Shown: positions 42,716 to 52,336, counted from the stretch's first letter. The stretch: 64,000 nucleotides of DNA from Dongia deserti (GCF_003574735.1 NZ_QORW01000004.1:62001-126000), one strand, 5' to 3'. Notes: generated by a model not told the origin, from the sequence alone. Program-made: numbers and translations.

Positions 42716-43496
42716 GGCAGTGCCCCCAGGCAAGATTTGGCGTGTTAATAGGCGCCCTCGATTCACGTTGCTTGAACTTGGCGAATACATGGTCGCGGAC
42801 GACAAGCAGCGCGAAACAATGCGTCGCAACCTGAAGTACGAACGCATCAGTCGCTCGCTCATTTACTCCAAGTTGCACCAAGCTGTATCCAGTTTCCTCG
42901 CTAGCCCCGTTCGGGATCGATCGGTATTGGCCCGTTGCCGCGCAATGATTGAGACAGAGAGGGATACTGCCGAGAGCCCCCAACGGCGCGATAACGCGAT
43001 CTACGCATTGCGGAGCCTTGACCAATTTGAAGCGAGCTTGAATGCGCTGCCCATTGCCGGGTTGGTTATTGAGCGTGCCCCGCTTGCCCATCCTCACATC
43101 ATTCATGGCGTGAGGGTCAGCATTCAGCCTACCGTGCTGGTGCGCGTAAACCGACCGAGAGGAGCGCCGCTGCGCGGAGCTATCGCCGTCGACCTCGCCA
43201 AGGGTGACACGCCGAAGTCTGAAGCCATTAAGGCGCGAATGACACAGGCGATGACCTACTCGGCCATGCTGCTCCATGAGCATGTCGGAAATTCTGTGAT
43301 TGGCGATGGGGAGAGATCGTCCCCGGATCATTGCCAAGTGTTCCATTCCCATAGGCAGGAGCTTGTGTGCTCGCCAACCAACTACCGCCGAGACCTCGCC
43401 AACATGGAAGCCAGTTGTCGAACGGCGGCGGCTCTGTGGCAAGACATCGAACCGCCTGCCAGCTTCGATCCTGCCCTGGCAATATACAGAAACTGA
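42714..43496 (+). CDS. hypothetical protein, 260 aa (transposon passenger)
   Basis: The protein begins AVPPGKIWRVNRRPRFTLLE, continues with a helical portion (RNLKYERISRSLIYSKLHQA, RDNAIYALRSLDQFEASLN) and a beta-rich portion (GVRVSIQPTVLVRVNRPRG, GAIAVDLAKGDTPKSE), and ends HCQVFHSHRQELVCSP, then IEPPASFDPALAIYR. I think similar uncharacterised proteins occur in other Alphaproteobacteria, but can name no function. VDLAKGDTPKSE with a preceding basic motif has a nuclease-like look (D...K spacing), which is only a guess. Last passenger, ending 38 bases inside the right inverted repeat. Confidence 0.6.
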   Translation: MAVPPGKIWRVNRRPRFTLLELGEYMVADDKQRETMRRNLKYERISRSLIYSKLHQAVSSFLASPVRDRSVLARCRAMIETERDTAESPQRRDNAIYALRSLDQFEASLNALPIAGLVIERAPLAHPHIIHGVRVSIQPTVLVRVNRPRGAPLRGAIAVDLAKGDTPKSEAIKARMTQAMTYSAMLLHEHVGNSVIGDGERSSPDHCQVFHSHRQELVCSPTNYRRDLANMEASCRTAAALWQDIEPPASFDPALAIYRN

Positions 43497-43533
43497 GGGT
43501 CGCTGTACATACCCTTGTCAAGCCTCAGTATTT

Positions 43534-43552
43534 TTCAAACTGAGACACTGCC
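43534..43552 (-). repeat. right terminal inverted repeat of the transposon
   Basis: TTCAAACTGAGACACTGCC, the exact reverse complement of 40046-40064. Confidence 0.95.
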
Positions 43553-43560
43553 AGTTTTTG
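43553..43560 (+). repeat. target-site duplication, right copy
   Basis: AGTTTTTG, identical to 40038-40045. Confidence 0.9.
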
Positions 43561-43709
43561 TCACCACGCTGGCTTAGAGTGCACAATCGGGTGCTTCCGA
43601 TCGCCGAAAAGCGCATAGGATCAGCGCCTTCCAGCATTGCATTTATGGCGCTTTACAGCCCGGTGGAATCCGGGATAGTCGCTCTTCTCCCGGAAGGAAA
43701 CAGGCACAC

Positions 43710-46631
43710 ATGGCGACGGCGGGCGATCGGTCGAACAGGACAAATGCGAGCGGCGCGGACCTCTGGTCGCACGGATCCATTTCCGTGCGCGGGGCCAAGG
43801 AGCACAACCTCAAGGACATCGACGTTGATATCCCGCGCCAGACTCTGACCGTCATCACCGGCCTTTCCGGTTCCGGCAAATCCTCGCTCGCCTTCGACAC
43901 GATCTATGCCGAGGGCCAGCGACGTTATGTCGAATCGCTCTCGGCCTATGCGCGCCAGTTCCTGGAGCTGATGCAGAAGCCGGACGTGGAATCGATCGAA
44001 GGCCTGTCGCCCGCCATCTCGATCGAGCAGAAGACCACCTCCAAGAACCCACGGTCGACCGTCGGCACGGTGACGGAGATCTACGACTACCTGCGCCTGT
44101 TGTTCGCGCGCATCGGCATCCCCTATTCGCCGGCGACCGGCCTGCCGATCGAGAGCCAGACCGTCAGCCAGATGGTGGACCGCATCCTGACGCTGCCGGA
44201 AGGCACGCGCATCTATCTGCTGGCGCCGATCGTCCGCGGCCGCAAGGGCGAATACAAGAAAGAGCTCATGGACCTGCAGAAGCGCGGCTTCCAGCGTGTA
44301 CGGGTCGACGGCAAGCTCTATGAGATCGGCGAGGCGCCGGCGCTCAACAAGAAGCTGAAGCACGATATCGAGGTTGTGGTCGACCGCCTGGCGGTGAAAC
44401 CTGATTTGGGAACCCGATTGGCTGACAGCGTCGAAACCGCCCTCAGCCTCAGCGAAGGCCTGCTGTTCGTCGACCCGGCCGACAAGGGCGAGCGCATCAT
44501 CTTCTCCTCGCGCTTCGCTTGTCCGGTCAGCGGCTTCACCATCGACGAGATCGAGCCGCGCCTGTTCTCCTTCAACAACCCGTTCGGCGCCTGCCCGGTC
44601 TGCGACGGCTTGGGCAGCAAGCTCTATTTCGATCCCGAGCTGGTGGTGCCGGACGAGAAGAAGAGCCTGCGCGGGGGGGCGATCGCGCCCTGGGCCAATT
44701 CCTCCTCACAATATTACATGCAGGCACTGGAAAGCCTCGCCAGGCACTACAAGATCAGCCTGACCCTGCAATGGCAGGAGCTGCCGAAGAAGATCCGCGA
44801 CATCATCCTGTTCGGCTCCGGCGACGAAGCGATCACCATGAGCTTCGACGACGGCGTGCGCAGCTACAAGACCACCAAGCCGTTCGAAGGCGTCATCACC
44901 AACATGGAGCGGCGGTTCCGCGAGACGGATTCCTCGTGGATCCGCGACGAGCTGAGCCGGTACCAGGCCACCTCGCCGTGCGAGGCCTGCACCGGCCAGC
45001 GCCTGAAGCCGGAAGCCCTGGCAGTCAAGATCAACGGGCTCAACATCGCGCAGGTGACGGAATTCTCCATCCTGCAGGCCGCCGAGTGGTTCCAGGCGCT
45101 GAGCGGCAAGCTCACGTCCAAGCAGAAGGATATTGCCCAGCGCATCCTCAAGGAGATCAACGAGCGCCTGGGGTTCCTCAACAGCGTCGGCCTGGAATAC
45201 CTGACCCTCAGCCGCGCCTCCGCGACCTTGTCGGGCGGCGAAAGCCAGCGCATCCGCTTGGCGTCGCAGATCGGCTCCGGCCTCACCGGGGTGCTCTATG
45301 TGCTGGACGAGCCTTCCATCGGCCTCCATCAGCGCGACAACGACCGGCTGCTCGCAACGCTGCAGAGGCTACGCGATCTCGGCAACACGGTCCTGGTGGT
45401 GGAGCATGACGAAGACGCGATCCGCCATGCCGATTACCTGATCGACATGGGACCAGCCGCCGGCATCCATGGTGGCGAAGTCGTTGCGAAAGGCACCCCG
45501 ACGGAGGTGATGCGCTCCGACGGCCTGACCGCGCAGTATCTGAGCGGCCGGCGCGAGATACCTGTGCCGGGCGAGCGCCGTCCGGGCTTCGGCAACGAGG
45601 CGAAGCTCCGCATCGTCGGCGCGCGCCACAACAATCTGAAGAACATCTCGGTCGACATCCCGCTCGGCGTCTTCACCTGCGTGACGGGTGTGTCCGGTGG
45701 CGGCAAGTCCACGCTGATCATCGAGACGCTCTACAACGCCCTTGCCCGCCGCCTGCACGATGCGCGCACCCATCCGGGCGATCACGACCGGATCGAGGGC
45801 ATCGAGTATCTCGACAAGGTCATCGACATCGACCAGTCGCCGATTGGCCGTACGCCGCGCTCCAACCCCGCGACCTATACCGGCGCCTTCACACCGATCC
45901 GCGACTGGTTTGCCGGCCTTCCAGAGGCGCAGGCCCGCGGCTACAAGCCCGGCCGCTTCTCCTTCAACGTGAAGGGCGGGCGCTGCGAAGCCTGCGAGGG
46001 CGACGGCGTCATCAAGATCGAGATGCACTTCCTGCCCGACGTTTATGTTCAGTGCGACCAGTGCAAGGGCAAGCGCTACAACCGCGAGACCCTGGAAATA
46101 ACCTTCAAAGGCAAGTCGATCGCGGACGTCCTTGAGATGACGGTCGAGGAGGGCGTCGAGTTCTTCCGCGCTGTCCCGGCGATCCGCGACAAGCTGGCGA
46201 TGCTGCAGCAGGTCGGCCTCGGCTACATCCATGTCGGCCAAGCGGCCACCACCCTCTCCGGCGGCGAAGCGCAGCGCGTAAAGCTGGCCAAGGAGCTGTC
46301 GCGGCGTGCCACGGGCCGCACGCTCTACATCCTGGACGAGCCGACCACCGGCCTCCATTTCGAGGACGTGCGCAAGCTGCTGGAGGTGTTGCACCAGCTG
46401 GTCGACCAGGGCAACACGGTGATCGTGATCGAGCACAATCTGGAGGTCATCAAGACGGCAGACTGGATCGTCGATCTCGGCCCGGAAGGCGGCGACAAGG
46501 GTGGCCGCGTGGTGGCGGCCGGCACGCCGGAGACGGTGGCAGATACGGCGGCCTCCTACACCGGCAAATACCTGGCGCCCTATCTTGTGCCCCGGCGCGG
46601 CGCGCGGCGGTCCGGCACCCGTGGCCGCTAA
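43710..46631 (+). CDS. uvrA: UvrA: excinuclease ABC subunit A
   Basis: A 973-residue nucleotide-excision-repair ATPase. Two ABC cassettes are visible: Walker [15 protein letters not shown] and [15 protein letters not shown], signatures [14 protein letters not shown] and [15 protein letters not shown]. Zinc-binding CxxC pairs are at [25 protein letters not shown] and CDQCKGKRY. It recognises DNA lesions with UvrB. RBS CCGGAAGG precedes ATG 43710. The nucleoside hydrolase gene overlaps its end by 11 bases. No LexA box was seen immediately upstream, where the transposon has inserted. Confidence 0.98.
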   Translation: MATAGDRSNRTNASGADLWSHGSISVRGAKEHNLKDIDVDIPRQTLTVITGLSGSGKSSLAFDTIYAEGQRRYVESLSAYARQFLELMQKPDVESIEGLSPAISIEQKTTSKNPRSTVGTVTEIYDYLRLLFARIGIPYSPATGLPIESQTVSQMVDRILTLPEGTRIYLLAPIVRGRKGEYKKELMDLQKRGFQRVRVDGKLYEIGEAPALNKKLKHDIEVVVDRLAVKPDLGTRLADSVETALSLSEGLLFVDPADKGERIIFSSRFACPVSGFTIDEIEPRLFSFNNPFGACPVCDGLGSKLYFDPELVVPDEKKSLRGGAIAPWANSSSQYYMQALESLARHYKISLTLQWQELPKKIRDIILFGSGDEAITMSFDDGVRSYKTTKPFEGVITNMERRFRETDSSWIRDELSRYQATSPCEACTGQRLKPEALAVKINGLNIAQVTEFSILQAAEWFQALSGKLTSKQKDIAQRILKEINERLGFLNSVGLEYLTLSRASATLSGGESQRIRLASQIGSGLTGVLYVLDEPSIGLHQRDNDRLLATLQRLRDLGNTVLVVEHDEDAIRHADYLIDMGPAAGIHGGEVVAKGTPTEVMRSDGLTAQYLSGRREIPVPGERRPGFGNEAKLRIVGARHNNLKNISVDIPLGVFTCVTGVSGGGKSTLIIETLYNALARRLHDARTHPGDHDRIEGIEYLDKVIDIDQSPIGRTPRSNPATYTGAFTPIRDWFAGLPEAQARGYKPGRFSFNVKGGRCEACEGDGVIKIEMHFLPDVYVQCDQCKGKRYNRETLEITFKGKSIADVLEMTVEEGVEFFRAVPAIRDKLAMLQQVGLGYIHVGQAATTLSGGEAQRVKLAKELSRRATGRTLYILDEPTTGLHFEDVRKLLEVLHQLVDQGNTVIVIEHNLEVIKTADWIVDLGPEGGDKGGRVVAAGTPETVADTAASYTGKYLAPYLVPRRGARRSGTRGR

Positions 46632-47544
46632 GCGCTCCATCATCATCGACACCGATCCCGGGATCGACGATGCGCTTGCCATTTTCCTGGCCTGCGCGTC
46701 GCCTGAGTTCGATATCCGCGCCATCACCACTGTCGCCGGCAATGTCGGCATCAACCGCACCACGCGCAATGCGCTGCAGCTGACCGAGTTGGCGGGCCGC
46801 GTGAGCATTCCGGTCCATCGCGGCGCCGACCGGCCGCTCCGCGGCAGCTGGACCACGATCGAGGACATCCACGGGCAGAATGGATTGGGCGATATCGATC
46901 TGCCGGCGCCGTCGCGCACAGAATTCAGCACCGCTGCCGTTGATGCGCTGATCGCATTGCTGAGCGATGCCGCAGCCGACAGCATGACCCTAGTCCTGAT
47001 CGGCCCACAGACCAACCTCGCCTTGGCCTTGCAGCGCAAGCCCGCCATCGCCAATGCCATCCGCGAGATCGCGGTGATGGGAGGCACGCTCGAGCCCGAA
47101 GGCGGCAACGCCACCCGTTTCGCCGAATTCAACATCCATGTCGACCCGGTGGCCGCGGACATTGTGCTGAAAGCCGGACGCCCGATGATCTGGGCGCCTT
47201 TGGAAGTGGCGCGGCAGGCGAGCGTCGATGCGCTCTGGATCGACCTGCTGCGCGCCGTCAGCCGCCCCTGCACCGTCGCCGCTGCCGGCATGCTGGATTT
47301 CTATCTCCGCTCTTTTGCGAGGCCGACTGCCGCGCTCTACGATCCGCTGACCATCCTGGCGCTGCTGATGCCGGAGCTGTTCGAGCTGCGCAGCGCCGCG
47401 TTGGAGATCGACGTCAGCGAAGGCGAAACCGCCGGTCAGACCCGCTTTCGATTGAGCGATGGCGACGGCCAAGTCCGCGTCGCCGCCACCTGCCACGCCG
47501 ACCGCGTCCGTACCGTCCTGCTGGAACGGCTGGCGGCGCTCTAG
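46621..47544 (+). CDS. inosine/uridine-preferring nucleoside hydrolase
   Basis: A 307-residue enzyme with the calcium-binding nucleoside hydrolase signature [18 protein letters not shown] at the N-terminus, [30 protein letters not shown] and [15 protein letters not shown], and the C-terminal Asp in [11 protein letters not shown]. It cleaves the N-glycosidic bond of nucleosides for salvage. The start is GTG 46621, inside the last codons of uvrA, implying translational coupling. The region upstream of the GTG in the same frame belongs to uvrA and is not translated here. Confidence 0.88.
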   Translation: MAAKRSIIIDTDPGIDDALAIFLACASPEFDIRAITTVAGNVGINRTTRNALQLTELAGRVSIPVHRGADRPLRGSWTTIEDIHGQNGLGDIDLPAPSRTEFSTAAVDALIALLSDAAADSMTLVLIGPQTNLALALQRKPAIANAIREIAVMGGTLEPEGGNATRFAEFNIHVDPVAADIVLKAGRPMIWAPLEVARQASVDALWIDLLRAVSRPCTVAAAGMLDFYLRSFARPTAALYDPLTILALLMPELFELRSAALEIDVSEGETAGQTRFRLSDGDGQVRVAATCHADRVRTVLLERLAAL

Positions 47545-47553
47545 AAACGAGCC

Positions 47554-48207
47554 ATGGGAAACAACAGCATGTACAAGCTCTATTGGTCGCCCGGGAGTGC
47601 CGCGATGGCACCGCACGCGATGCTGGAAGACATCGGCGTGCCTTACGAGTTGGTCAGGGTCGATACCGCGAAAGGCGAGCAGCACAGCCGGGATTATCTC
47701 AAGCTCAATCCGCACGCCCGCGTGCCGACGCTGATCTATGACGGCGACAAGGTCATGTACGAATCCGCCGCCATCTGCTTGCTCCTCGCCGAGCGCCATC
47801 CGGAAGCGGGCTTCGCGCCAGAGATCGGCAGCGCGGATCGCGCGCCCTTCCTGCAGTGGATGGCGTATCTCACCAACACGGTGCAGGAAGCGTTGATGCA
47901 TTGGTGGCATGCCGAGCACTTCGTCGACGGCGTCGACCTGCAGGCCGCGGTCAAGCATAAGGCCGAGCGGCGCGTGGCGGACATGTTCCGCTTCCTCGAC
48001 GAGCAGCTCGCCAAGTCCGGACCCTATCTGTGTGGTGCCAAGCTTTATGCCTGCGACTACTATGCCGTGATGCTGGCGCGTTGGACCCGCGCGATGGCAG
48101 CGCCGGTGCATACCAACCCGCAGATCAACACGCTGATCCGTGCCGTCATGGCACGGCCGGGCTATGCGCGCATGCTGAAGGCAGAGGGCATCGAGCAACT
48201 GGTCTAG
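47554..48207 (+). CDS. glutathione S-transferase family protein
   Basis: A 217-residue GST. The thioredoxin-like N-domain runs from MYKLYWSPGSAAMAPHAM to PHARVPTLIYDGDKVMYESAAIC (cis-Pro VP and the ES glutathione contact), followed by the helical C-domain (FLQWMAYLTNTVQEALMHWW, then KSGPYLCGAKLYACDYYAVM). Substrate unknown. ATG 47569 is an equally good start, as it begins the fold exactly and has GGGAA upstream. It follows the nucleoside hydrolase by 9 bases. Confidence 0.87.
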   Translation: MGNNSMYKLYWSPGSAAMAPHAMLEDIGVPYELVRVDTAKGEQHSRDYLKLNPHARVPTLIYDGDKVMYESAAICLLLAERHPEAGFAPEIGSADRAPFLQWMAYLTNTVQEALMHWWHAEHFVDGVDLQAAVKHKAERRVADMFRFLDEQLAKSGPYLCGAKLYACDYYAVMLARWTRAMAAPVHTNPQINTLIRAVMARPGYARMLKAEGIEQLV

Positions 48208-48246
48208 CCGCCGCGAAAGCCGGAACGGTCTGACGGGGGATAGGCC

Positions 48247-49203
48247 ATGGCACACAGGGGCCAGGTAAGGCTCGATCGCACGGCTCAAGGGATCGGTCTG
48301 ATCCTGGTGTCCGTTGTGACCATGGCTTTCGCCGATGCCCTGGTGAAACTCGTCAGTGCGGATCTGACGGTCTGGCAGGTCTTTGCCGCCCGCTCGCTCT
48401 TCGCGATCCCCATCATCGTCGTGCTCGCGCGCGCAGCGCGTGTCGGTGTCAAACCCCGCTCGCCAAAATGGGCCCTCATTCGGACCGCTCTGCTGGTCCT
48501 TACGTGGCTTGCGTTCTACGCCGCGCTTCCGGTGCTCAAGCTGTCGGTGGCGGCGGTGGCCGTCTATACCGGCCCGATCATGATTGCGCTGCTGTCGGGC
48601 CTGCTGATTGGCGAACCGGTTACCAGGCGACAATGGGGTGGTGTCCTGCTGGGGTTTTTGGGCGTGGTGGCAATCCTGAGGCCCGGCACCGATGCCTTTT
48701 CGTGGTTTACAATACTGCCGTTGATGGCGGCTGCTTTCTATGCCCTCGCCATGGTTCTCACTCGAAGCAAATGCCAGGAGGAAGCGCCACTTAGCCTGGC
48801 GCTCGCTCTTCACGGTTCGTTTCTCGTGACCGGGGTGATCGCCACTGCCGTGCTCAGTCTCATTGGCCTCGACACTGGGACGAAGGCAGCATTTTCATTT
48901 CTGCTCGGCGATTGGGGGCCAATGGGTCTACGGGAGTGGGGCGTGATGGCACTCCTCGGCGCGCTCTCGGCTGCCTACTTCGTTGGCGTCGCGCGCGCCT
49001 ATCAGATCGCCGCGCCGTCCATCGTTGCGACTTTTGACTATGGCTATCTGGTCTCGGCAGCCGTCTGGGGATTCGTCTTCTTCGCCGAGAAACCTGATCT
49101 GCTGACAATCGTCGGAATGATCTTGATCACGGCGGCCGGCCTGCTCGTCGCCGCACCGCCTTTGAGGAGAGCGCCACCAGCGAAGGAGTCCGCTACGACG
49201 TAA
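48247..49203 (+). CDS. EamA/DMT-family transporter
   Basis: A 318-residue membrane protein with ten predicted helices in two EamA repeats. The first repeat includes GLILVSVVTMAFADALVKL, LTVWQVFAARSLFAIPIIV and VAAVAVYTGPIMIALLSGLL; the second ends SIVATFDYGYLVSAAVWGFV and LLTIVGMILITAAGLLVA. These transporters export small metabolites such as amino acids or nucleosides; substrate cannot be told. RBS GGGGGA precedes ATG 48247. Convergent with the LysR gene at 49266. Confidence 0.85.
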   Translation: MAHRGQVRLDRTAQGIGLILVSVVTMAFADALVKLVSADLTVWQVFAARSLFAIPIIVVLARAARVGVKPRSPKWALIRTALLVLTWLAFYAALPVLKLSVAAVAVYTGPIMIALLSGLLIGEPVTRRQWGGVLLGFLGVVAILRPGTDAFSWFTILPLMAAAFYALAMVLTRSKCQEEAPLSLALALHGSFLVTGVIATAVLSLIGLDTGTKAAFSFLLGDWGPMGLREWGVMALLGALSAAYFVGVARAYQIAAPSIVATFDYGYLVSAAVWGFVFFAEKPDLLTIVGMILITAAGLLVAAPPLRRAPPAKESATT

Positions 49204-49265
49204 CGGGTTTTCTGACGTTTAGCGATCGCGAGCGCGCTGAGGGCAGAGGGCATCGCGCAGCCTGC

Positions 49266-50228
49266 TTAGCCTGATCGCTGCGCGCGCTGTCGGTCGCTCG
49301 GCTTGGGCTTTGCCTGTTCCATCATCGCAGCCTCGGACCGCAACCAGTCGCGAAAGGCGTTTACCAGCGGGCGCTCTGCCGTATGCGGCGGCACGACGAT
49401 CCAATAGGCAAACCGCGCCGGTGCATCGAGCGCGAGCGCGAACGGCCGCACCAGCCTGCCCTGCGCTAGGTCCGTGCCCGTCAGGCTGGAATCGCCAAGT
49501 GCGACGCCTTGGCCATCGATGGCGGCCTGGATCGCCATGACGCCCTGGTCGAAGTGGATTCCCCGCGTCGTATCGATGCCTGTTATGCCGGCCGCCGTCA
49601 TCCACATCTGCCACGTCGGCCAAGTTGCACCCTGCGCCTGCCAGTCGACATGGATGAGCGTAAAGTGACGCAAGTCGCGCGGATGGCGAAGTGGCCGCGG
49701 ACCTTTCAGCATTTTCGGGCTGCAGATCGGGAAGATCTTGTCCGATAGCAAACGTTCGACCTGCAATCCGGGATATTGTCCCGTCCCGAAACGGATCGCG
49801 ATGTCCATGTCCTCGCGCATGAGATCCACGGGGCGATGAGACATGTCGACGCGCACGTCGACATCCGGGAACTTCTCCAGGAAGCCGTTCAATCGCGGCA
49901 CGAGCCATTTCATCGCGATACCCGGTGTGGTCGTCACTTTGACTACCGGATGACCGTCCAAGCTGCGCACGCGTTCCAATGCGTGCCCGATGCTCTCGAT
50001 CGCGCTGCTCACCGTCACGTTCAAGATCTCGCCCGCCTGCGTCAGCCGCACCGCGCGCTTCGTGCGATGGAACAACTTGACCTTCAGCTGTGCTTCAAGC
50101 TCGCGCACAACATAGCTCACTGCCGCAGGTGTGACGCGCAGCTCCTCCGCCGCGCGCGTGAAGCTTTGATGGCGCGCCGCCGCCTCGAAGGTAGAGAACG
50201 CGCTCAAGCTCGGCAATCGCGCAATCAT
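49266..50228 (-). CDS. LysR-family regulator, GcvA-like
   Basis: About 320 residues. Winged helix: LPSLSAFSTFEAAARHQSFT, VTPAAVSYVVRELEAQLKV and LFHRTKRAVRLTQAGE. Effector domain: TTTPGIAMKWLVPRLNGFL, DMDIAIRFGTGQYPGL and AAIDGQGVALGDSS. ATG 50228 is chosen over GTG/ATG options ten codons upstream because MIARLPSLSAF is the family start. Its target is unknown; the divergent neighbour is the DUF1127 gene, and the EamA gene ends 62 bases away. Confidence 0.85.
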   Translation of the reverse strand: MIARLPSLSAFSTFEAAARHQSFTRAAEELRVTPAAVSYVVRELEAQLKVKLFHRTKRAVRLTQAGEILNVTVSSAIESIGHALERVRSLDGHPVVKVTTTPGIAMKWLVPRLNGFLEKFPDVDVRVDMSHRPVDLMREDMDIAIRFGTGQYPGLQVERLLSDKIFPICSPKMLKGPRPLRHPRDLRHFTLIHVDWQAQGATWPTWQMWMTAAGITGIDTTRGIHFDQGVMAIQAAIDGQGVALGDSSLTGTDLAQGRLVRPFALALDAPARFAYWIVVPPHTAERPLVNAFRDWLRSEAAMMEQAKPKPSDRQRAQRSG

Positions 50229-50336
50229 ATATTCAAGTCTACCTTGTCGTTTGCCCAAGATCGTTTCGTTTGACGATCGATGTTTTCGCAGATGACTATC
50301 ACATGGAGAGCTTCTGTTCGAAAGTGAAACTTGAAC

Positions 50337-50552
50337 ATGGATCGCGCGCTCCGAGTGCGAGCCAACTCAGGGGCCAAGAACCGCCTGGCACGTGTCGGCC
50401 CTCTTTTGCGCCGCTTCTATCGTTGGATGACCAAACCTTGGCGACGACGCACCGCGATCAATGAGCTGCGCCGCCTGAATCCGCGCATGCTGCGCGACGC
50501 CGGTATCGAACGCCATGAGATCGATCACGTCGTCGATGATATGCTTGCCTAG
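50337..50552 (+). CDS. DUF1127 (YjiS-like) small protein
   Basis: A 71-residue, Arg-rich protein. RRFYRWMTKPWRRRTAINEL, RRLNPRMLRDAGIERHEIDH is the DUF1127 pattern (L-x2-L-d-d-x2-L-x-D-i-G-I), with a basic N-terminal extension. Small DUF1127 proteins bind RNA in Rhizobiaceae and Rhodobacter and influence small-RNA turnover and phosphate or stress responses. TTG 50331 is an alternative start two codons upstream. Confidence 0.8.
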   Translation: MDRALRVRANSGAKNRLARVGPLLRRFYRWMTKPWRRRTAINELRRLNPRMLRDAGIERHEIDHVVDDMLA

Positions 50553-50580
50553 AAGCACTTGGATGAGTGAGAGGGACGCC

Positions 50581-50982
50581 ATGGATGGGACAAAGGGACG
50601 TTGCCTGTGCGGCCGCGTGACCTTCGAGTATCGCGGCCCAGAAATCTGGTGCGGCCATTGTCACTGCGAGAGCTGCCGGCGGGCGACCGCCTCACCTCTT
50701 ACGACCTGGGTGGGCGTGGCGAGAGGCGCATGCCGCTTCACGGGCGCAGAACCCAGCGCCTATGCTTCATCTCCGGGTGTCCGAAGGCTGTTCTGTTCGC
50801 ATTGCGGCAGCCCCATCGCATACGAAAGTGATCGCTGGCCGGATGAGACTCACCTCTATGCCGCGCTCATCGAACGCGCACGCGATCTGGCACCGCAATT
50901 CCATAGCCATGTGGCGGAGAAATTACCCTGGATCAGGCTGACGGACGGCCTGCCGCAATACGACCGCGGCGCAGGCGGGTAG
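50581..50982 (+). CDS. GFA-family (glutathione-dependent formaldehyde-activating-like) protein
   Basis: A 133-residue zinc protein: GRCLCGRVTFEYRGP, CGHCHCESCRRATASPLTTW and RLFCSHCGSPIAYESDRW. The Cys clusters (C-x-C, C-x2-C-x-C-x2-C and C-x2-C) form the two-zinc GFA fold. Despite the name, most members are not proven to act on formaldehyde. ATG 50581 is chosen (GAGAGGG upstream); the ORF is open further left. The IS element begins 6 bases after its stop. Confidence 0.85.
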   Translation: MDGTKGRCLCGRVTFEYRGPEIWCGHCHCESCRRATASPLTTWVGVARGACRFTGAEPSAYASSPGVRRLFCSHCGSPIAYESDRWPDETHLYAALIERARDLAPQFHSHVAEKLPWIRLTDGLPQYDRGAGG

Positions 50983-50988
50983 CGTCTA

Positions 50989-51832
50989 GGGTCGAGACTC
51001 ATAAAATCCACCATACGATAGCAGCAACGAGGCAGACCGAGGCGAGGAAGTTTCGGGCCAGCCTGTCGTAGCGGGTCGCGATACGCCGGAAGTCCTTGAG
51101 GCGGCAGAAGGCGTTCTCGATGCGATGGCGTTGTCGGTAGGTCTTCTTGTCGAAGCTGAACGGCTGCTTGCGGTTCGCCTTGTTGGGAATGACGGTTTTG
51201 GTGCCTCGCTTTTGCAACCACGGGCGCAACTCTGCGCTGTCATAGGCCGTGTCGCCGAGGAGCTTCTTGGCCGCGCTGGTTCGGCGGATCAGGCGCGTGG
51301 CGGGCGGGCAGTCATGCGCCTGGCCAGCGGTCAGCAGGATGGAAAGAAGACGGCCCTTAGCATCTGCGATTGCGTGGATTTTCGTGTTGCGTCCGCCGCG
51401 CGAGCGGCCGATCGCCTGTTTCTGCTCCCCCCTTTTCCACCCGAGGCCGAGCGATGCGCCTTAACGTGCGTGCTGTCGATCATCTGGATCTCCTCACAGC
51501 GACCGCGAGCGGCAAGCTCGCGAAACAGCATCTCCCAGACACCGCGCTCAGCCCAGCGGACGAACCGATTGTAGATCGTCGTTGGCGGGCCATACTCCGG
51601 CGGGCAATCCTTCCAACGACAGCCGCTCCGCAGGACGTACAGGATGCCGCTGATCACCCGCCGGTCATCCACACGTTCCTTGCCGCGCACGTCGGTCGGC
51701 AGGTGCGGCTCAATCTGCCGCCATTGTTCGTCACTCAGCCAAAACAGGTTCGATCGCATCTTCTCTGCTCTCCTTGACCGCAGAGAATCAGCAACCGATT
51801 CTAGCCGCAACACATTTATTGGGTTTCAGCCC
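50989..51832 (-). mobile_element. IS5-family (IS427-group) insertion sequence
   Basis: An 844-base element carrying one two-frame transposase. Imperfect inverted ends start GGGTCGAGACTC on the left and GGGCTGAAACCC on the right (complement strand), each bordered by CTA/TAG. The flanks are consistent with a TA or CTAG target duplication typical of the IS427 group. The right end abuts the stop codon of a PilZ gene, so insertion occurred there and duplication regenerated the stop. Confidence 0.85.
50999..51759 (-). CDS. IS5-family transposase, two frames joined by -1 frameshift
   Basis: The first frame (51759 to about 51400) reads MRSNLFWLSDEQWRQIEPHL, CRWKDCPPEYGPPTTIYNRF and IQMIDSTHVKAHRSA (first catalytic Asp). 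It would run on to a stop at 51331. The second frame supplies AIGRSRGGRNTKIHAIAD, GDTAYDSAELRPWLQ (second Asp) and RHRIENAFCRLKDFRRIATR (Glu), ending at 50999. They join at the run AAAAGGGGGG near 51430-51440, where a -1 slip gives KGGEQKQAIG. This organisation is usual for IS427-group elements, so the transposase is probably functional rather than broken. Confidence 0.85.
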
Positions 51833-52098
51833 TAGTCGACGAACTGCACGCCGATCAGATTGCCCTTGGCCCAGCGCAGGCTGCACTTGCGCGCAGGCAG
51901 GTCGGCGATATACAGCTCGAACGTATGAGGCAGCAGCTGCGGGCCTGCGAGCTCGAGCCGCGCGCCGCCTTCCGATATGTTGCGCAGCCGGCACTCGACC
52001 GTGGTGCCGTCCTTGCCAACGATGCGCGCGCTCTGCAGTGCGGTCCGGCGGGTATCGCCGCGGCGCTCACCTGAAGAATTGGACGGCTCATCAGTCAT
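51832..52098 (-). CDS. PilZ-domain protein 1
   Basis: An 88-residue single PilZ domain. The c-di-GMP contacts are present as an Arg-rich SGERRGDTRRTAL (RxxxR) and CRLRNISEGGARLELAG ((D/N)xSxxG). The last strands are CSLRWAKGNLIGVQFVD. Start at ATG 52098 (the ORF is open to 52131). It is a probable c-di-GMP-binding adaptor. The IS5-type element is inserted exactly at its stop codon; the coding sequence is intact. Confidence 0.83.
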   Translation of the reverse strand: MTDEPSNSSGERRGDTRRTALQSARIVGKDGTTVECRLRNISEGGARLELAGPQLLPHTFELYIADLPARKCSLRWAKGNLIGVQFVD

Positions 52099-52336
52099 TT
52101 TGACCACCAGATAATGGACCCGCCCGGTCAACCGGCTACGGATAGTGTCGCTCCGAAGATAGTTTCGAGAGAAGTTCCAGTGTGAATTCAGTCACCTCCG
52201 CAGCCGAAAAGCGCGACTCAGGGGCAACGCGACGGCGTTCGGAGCTAATGTTCTATGGCCCAAGAGCAATAATTCCAACAACCATTGGGCCTTGTGAACA
52301 AGGGGCAAACAACACAATTTTGGGAGGAAAAGCGAA

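Larger units (their letters stand above)
40046..43552 (+). mobile_element. IS1-type transposon with passenger genes and a tRNA-like gene
   Basis: This is a 3507-base element bounded by perfect 19-base inverted repeats and an 8-base target duplication. Inside are, left to right: a KGG-type small protein (plus), a 265-residue winged-helix-like protein (minus), a noncoding/small-ORF/tRNA-like transcription unit (plus), an IS1-type transposase (plus), an 89-residue protein (minus) and a 260-residue protein (plus). Intact ends, an intact transposase and an exact duplication point to recent transposition. Base composition looks less GC-rich than the host. It sits between the PAP2 gene and uvrA and interrupts no ORF. 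An ordinary IS1 is under 1 kb, so this is a passenger-loaded variant. Confidence 0.92.

Noticed and set aside
52257-52291. GGCCCAA/TTGGGCC inverted repeat ahead of the BCCT gene as a riboswitch
   Set aside because: Only 7 pairs with a 21-base loop and no further conserved structure; insufficient for a riboswitch call.
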